Source: Allantophomopsis cytisporea (lineage: Eukaryota; Ascomycota; Leotiomycetes; Phacidiales; Phacidiaceae). Taken from it: a stretch of 64,000 bases of DNA. Both the position numbers and the translations under genes were made by a program. The stretch is from the NCBI GenBank assembly GCA_024752435.1, contig CP103022.1, positions 496,001 to 560,000 of the forward strand, written 5' to 3'. This document shows, piece by piece, positions 59,601 to 64,000 of this stretch. Under the pieces are notes generated by a model that was not told where the DNA came from, made no database searches, and saw nothing but the letters and a program-made list of their open reading frames with translations. The number at the start of each line of letters is the position of its first letter. Position 1 is the first letter of the stretch.

Positions 59601-62385
59601 CAACTCTATCAAAGACGCGCTTCAAGTACTGGTACTCGGAACATCGATGCGATTGATATGCTGTTGGGTACTACTCTAGCCAACTAAAGTTTCAATGATC
59701 AAGCAACTTGGCGTTGCTGAAAATATGGTGATCGCTCCTCCAACGGGATCTTCAAGCCGTTCAAGCCACACATCTACTGTCACACGCCCTTCTCATCTGA
59801 TCCTCTTATGCAACTCTACAAAATCAGATATTATAGTATTCCTTTTAGAGAAGGCCAGATCTACTGTACTTACCACTTCCAGTAAATGCCTTAACTTACG
59901 GCAATCGTCGAATATTGATGATGTTCTGTCCATCATCCATACTGTTCGATGCTCACCAAAGACGCTCTCCTGACTAGCAACTCATCGCCCTAATATCATT
60001 TCACTCACGGCTGCTATATGACTCCTGACTAGGAGTAGAGCAATTGAACGGTCCCTCAACGACCTTTAGTTTTATTGATTCGTTTAGATGTTTCCCATGT
60101 TTCTACAACAGAAGATGCACTGGTGATTTGCATTGTCACGGAAAAGGAATCTCTCATGGGTAATACTGATCTTTACGATATACAAATGAGTAGGTTGCTT
60201 GGCTGTAAGTTAAGGGTTGATAGAAATTCCGCTTACTTTCCAAGCCTCTGAAGGAATAGATAGTTCGAATATAAACGTTACGTTACTTTCTCTGCCGTAT
60301 CCATACTATGAGTAGCCATACCCCCTCCATACTTCAGTAAGTTGAAGTATTCTAAATAGAGTAGATATCTATCTCTATGACTCGACCTCTGTCGTCATTG
60401 TAACATACACAAAGATTCTCCGTGCCACAAGGAGCCATCGACGTAACATTGATCTTGTGCGATTTGTCGTACTTATCTGATTATGCATCATGATGCAACA
60501 CGGGTAGATTTTAGATTTATCTCTGAAGCCATATACTCCATGACTAGAGTGTATCCATGTGTATCCATACTGTACAGCATGCGACTATTTGAGTAGTTCA
60601 CCGATTGCACGTGTACTGGTGACGGCTCTGTGGGATTACTGATAATGATGATAAACGAGCTTCGATGATGCTATCAATGTGAATGTCATGTCAATGACAA
60701 TGTTCTTTCGTCCAGTTTCCATATTACCATACCACATTCAATACATAGCTAGCTAGCTAGTTAGTTGCTCCGGTACTGCACGAAGTATTATCTTCTACCT
60801 ATGAAGTCCTGTAAGATACCTTGGTCCACATCATCCACATTTGCACACGTATGTTCCTTCGGTCCTACATACCTTGTAGCATTTCACCGTTGCTGCATCG
60901 CCGTTTTGTCCTTGCCATTCCACGTCGCAGTTCGTCTCTCGTGGGCTTCAGGGTGTACGAGCGTGACCTAAAGCTTTATGTTGATAGGCTTGTACATAGC
61001 AGATCAGAGCATGCAGGCGATGGCGGTATGCAAGGGCAACCAAGTACCTCCGTGAAGGGGGATTTTATGGCTCTGCTTGCACGCGCCCTTACCTCATCTC
61101 AATCACATAAACAGTAAGGGTAGCAGAAGGACTCAAGGCGACGTCAGTTTGAGAGTGAGAGGAAGAATGAAGTCCCTTGTTTTCTGATCGGAGAATACGG
61201 GAGAGCCATTCGCCTGGGTACATCATCATGTGGGGTAGATGAGTGAGAGTGGATTCGATCTCATCCGAAGTCCAGGTGCCTTCATATCACTGACTCAAGT
61301 TTCCATTTTCTTCAAGCTCCTACGCCTTCCCTCTCCTCCGGAATTACGGGCATAATTATGGACTTCACGGAGAGCACGCCCGATCAAGCTTGAGCTTCTT
61401 CCGCGTTGCCCGAGTAGTTAGTTGTCTTTATAATAATAATAAAAACAATTAGATCTCACATTCAAGATATCTTGATTGGTCACATGTCGTCACGCTTTCT
61501 TTACTACTCACAATTATATTGTGTATCATTAAGCCTTCAGATGGCATTCCCGGGCCTCCGAGTATGTAGTATGAACGAAACAAACAGCTGGTACCAGCAA
61601 CTCAAAACTGACGACATAATATGTAATCAATGACGAAGATGTATTGTTTTGCATGAAGCCCTCACGTTGTAGATTTACGGTAGAGAAGACCTTGAGTCTC
61701 AGATAGACATGGAGGAACTAGCAGCCATCCTAACGGATGCGTTGATACAGGTGCAATATCATGGACGAACTCTCATAGAATCTTTTTAGAATGTTTTGTC
61801 ATTTAACTTGCTTATGCTAATAGCTGGAACACAACCCCATGCATCCTCACAATCATAATCATGCAATATATGTTCATATCATATACCTGGTTTTATATGT
61901 ACCATTTGTGCGATGCCAAGGTATGCTCATAATATCAGCAAACGTAGATGTCTATCCAGAAGTCCGACCGCGATTTTATTTCCTCGACCAATTTGTTAGT
62001 ACCGAATAAGATTATTAAAAGACCACTTAACAGCCACTTCCTCATTCGCCAAGTGTTATTGACGATACAGTGCAAAAACTGTGAAGTAATAGGTAGCTTA
62101 TCATGATCTCACTCATAATCCCATAAGGTACGGTACTTATCTGCTGTCGATACGGTTTTTGAAGCCATATAAGTGAGGCAACAGATGCGTTGCTAGGTGA
62201 GATAAGCCACTCGCTTATCTATTGTTTACCTGATTCTTGTTTGGCTTCGATTGTGTTTCGCGACATCACAACCACAGAATTTCATCGATCTCATAAAGAC
62301 TACTTAACTGATAAGTACGGTAAAGCGAAACCTTGATTACTATAAACCCTCAGCAGGTCGTTCAAGCGATTTACTGCTTACCACC

Positions 62386-63932
62386 ATGTCCTATAACCCA
62401 CGTATGAGCATGGCGCCAAATTCGCAGCAACAGAATCGTGGCAAGAAAAAGGAGGATGAGAGCGACTCTTTCATGCGTCTGGTATGTGATGGATACTCTA
62501 ATTCTTCGGGTTTTGTTATAGTAGCTGACTTCCTTTTGACAGCCTGATCATGAGATCGCAGGATGCATCAGCGATATTGGTGTCCCATTCTCAGCAGCCG
62601 ATCTTCAGAAACCCAATCCACAACAAGTCCAGATGATCTTCCAGTGGTTCGCCGAGCTATTGATGAACGCAACAAGGGAGACTGTTGAGCCTGCCATGAG
62701 AGCAGCAGCCGAGGATGTTTGCGCAGATTACATTGACATTGTTCCAGGAGAGACGCGCAACTTGATGGGATTCTATGTCAGTCTTCGTAAGCTTCTTGTT
62801 GAGTGTGGCATCAACGACTTCTCTTTCCAGGATCTCTACAAGCCGACCCACGATCGTTTGGTCAAGATATTTTCATACATTATCAACTTTGTCCGGTTCA
62901 GAGAATCCCAAACCTCCGTCATTGACGAGCATTTTAATAAAGCAGAAACCACCAAGGTGCGAATTGAGACATTATATATGGAGAATCAAGAGATGGAGAC
63001 GCGACTAGAAGAGATGAAACAGAGTAGGAAGGCTATGGAAGGCGCTGTTAAAGAGAAGATCCGCCGCAATGAGGAGTTGAAGCAAAGATTGCTGGAGCTG
63101 AAGAAAGACCAAGAGAAGGTCACGTCACGATTTGAGGGACTCAAGAACCAAAAGAAAGAACTTACAGAAATTCTCGAAGACAAGACCGCAAGTACACACG
63201 CTTGCAGACAGGAATCAGCGAAGTTACGACCGTATACCTTGCAATCGCCAGCTGCCCTCCAAGCGTCGCTCGCCGACTTGTCGAATATTCTCAACAATGA
63301 CAAAACACAGATCGATGCTTTGGATCGACGAGCACGTGCTTTACAGACGTCCACCGACACTTTCAACGTTGTGACCACAGATGTGGCATCTTGTACCAAG
63401 CTTCTTGACGAGGTATCTATCGAGCTGGCCAGAGAGGAAGAAGAGAATTCAAAGTACTCTCGCCAACGTGATGCCTTATCAGATCGCGGCAACAATGTCA
63501 GAGAAATCGAACGTACCGAAAACCTGTTGCAGAGGCAACTAGCGAAATGGAATGAGAGAACTGATAAAATGAGAGAAACTAATGCAGAGAAGACGGCGCT
63601 TGCTTCTAAGAGGATGGAAGAATTAAAGGCTGTGCACAGAAGACTGACCGCTGAACGCGGGGACAAGGGCAGGGAAATGGAAAGAAGAAGAGTCAGAATT
63701 GAGCAGACTGAAAAGAAGGTATGTTTGATCGACACGAAAAAAAGAAGCGGACTTTGTACATGCTGCTACTCTTTCACCACTCACTGGTTTCTTTCACTAA
63801 CAATCATTACAGATGGCCGATCTAAAGGAAAACATCGAGAACGAAGTGCACAATGCTCACGACGAGTTTCTCAAAATGGATTCTCACATCAAGCTATATA
63901 TCACAGAGATGGAGCAGTCTATTGGTTGTTGA
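62386..63932 (+). CDS. NUF2: Kinetochore protein Nuf2 (Ndc80 complex)
   Basis: Three exons, 62386-62481, 62543-63718 and 63813-63932, give 463 aa, the normal fungal length. After a short basic tail (MSYNPRMSMAPNSQQQNRGK) the calponin-homology-like domain runs from about 30 to 155, with FMRLPDHEIAGCISDIGVPF, NPQQVQMIFQWFAELLMN and DLYKPTHDRLVKIFSYIINF, which are diagnostic for Nuf2. A long coiled coil fills the rest (IETLYMENQEMETRLEEMKQ onwards). Nuf2 pairs with Ndc80 in the four-subunit Ndc80 complex that joins kinetochores to spindle microtubules; it acts at the centromere in mitosis. The start ATG (CCACCATGTC) has A at -3. Introns are 61 and 94 bp with clean GT-AG ends. The gene is complete. 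A 249-codon open frame on the opposite strand across exon 2 is a shadow. Confidence 0.95.
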
Positions 63933-64000
63933 TTATGTGTTTGGCTGAATGTGGTAATTGGTGTCTTTTTGGCTATGTTGGCGTTTGGGATATACCAAAG

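Larger units (their letters stand above)
54413..62385. other. Eight-kilobase gene-poor stretch
   Basis: No gene I can support between the divergent 858-aa protein gene and NUF2. There are many short frames, none longer than about 130 codons, none with family resemblance. Microsatellites and AGGTA runs are frequent up to 57 kb. From about 58.8 kb the sequence becomes more even and AT-leaning. A multi-exon gene with very short exons or a non-coding transcript could be missed here. Confidence 0.45.

Noticed and set aside
62986..63735. 249-codon open frame on the minus strand.
   Set aside because: It lies opposite NUF2 exon 2, whose coiled-coil codon use leaves the complement open. The product is Ser/Leu-rich with no family match.

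Overview
The window is nuclear DNA of a filamentous ascomycete (Pezizomycotina). Protein genes are cut by many short GT-AG introns, mostly 45-190 bp with TAACT/CTAAC-type branch points. The protein set fits this group: an SREA-type GATA factor, a PIR cell-wall protein, a fused fungal ergothioneine synthase, a Zn2Cys6 regulator and RSR1. A Leotiomycete is my guess, unproven. All gene models were spliced by hand, using family motifs to choose reading frames and splice sites.

Layout. 1-6.9 kb is an AT-rich island of decayed DNA transposons: two fragments of a pogo/Fot1-class transposase in opposite orientation, 106-bp inverted-repeat elements, and about eight copies of a roughly 180-bp repeat in both orientations. 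It ends at a tRNA-Gly(TCC)-like gene. 9.9-11 kb: RSR1/Rap-type small GTPase (+). 11.6-14.3 kb: Zn2Cys6 transcription factor (-). 18.8-20.6 kb: PIR-type cell-wall protein (-) with 12 exons, most repeats on their own exon. 27.6-31.0 kb: ergothioneine synthase Egt1 (+, 12 exons). 32.5-33.9 kb: unrecognised lysine-rich protein (+). 38.7-40.5 kb: SREA-like siderophore/iron repressor (+). 41.3-42.0 kb: TVP15 Golgi membrane protein (-). 42.6-43.9 kb: peroxisomal D-amino-acid oxidase family protein (-). 46.4-48.0 kb: OTU deubiquitinase-like protein (+). 49.2-49.9 kb: thioredoxin with a possible mitochondrial leader from an upstream start (-). 51.8-54.4 kb: unrecognised 858-aa Ser/Arg/Lys-rich protein (-). 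62.4-63.9 kb: kinetochore protein Nuf2 (+).

The genes do not form a biosynthetic cluster. They look like ordinary housekeeping and regulatory loci separated by long intergenic stretches rich in microsatellites and in an AGGTA/TACCT pentamer. Two links are worth noting but are inference only: Egt1 (a non-haem-iron enzyme) and SREA (iron regulator) lie 8 kb apart, and thioredoxin and ergothioneine are both redox functions.

The best observations for follow-up are the PIR gene, where introns split the same Asp codon at 9 of 10 repeats; the two-start thioredoxin; four family-anchored introns ending in AAG rather than CAG/TAG; the 13-bp perfect palindrome before the OTU gene; and the inverted-repeat elements sharing ends in the AT-rich island.
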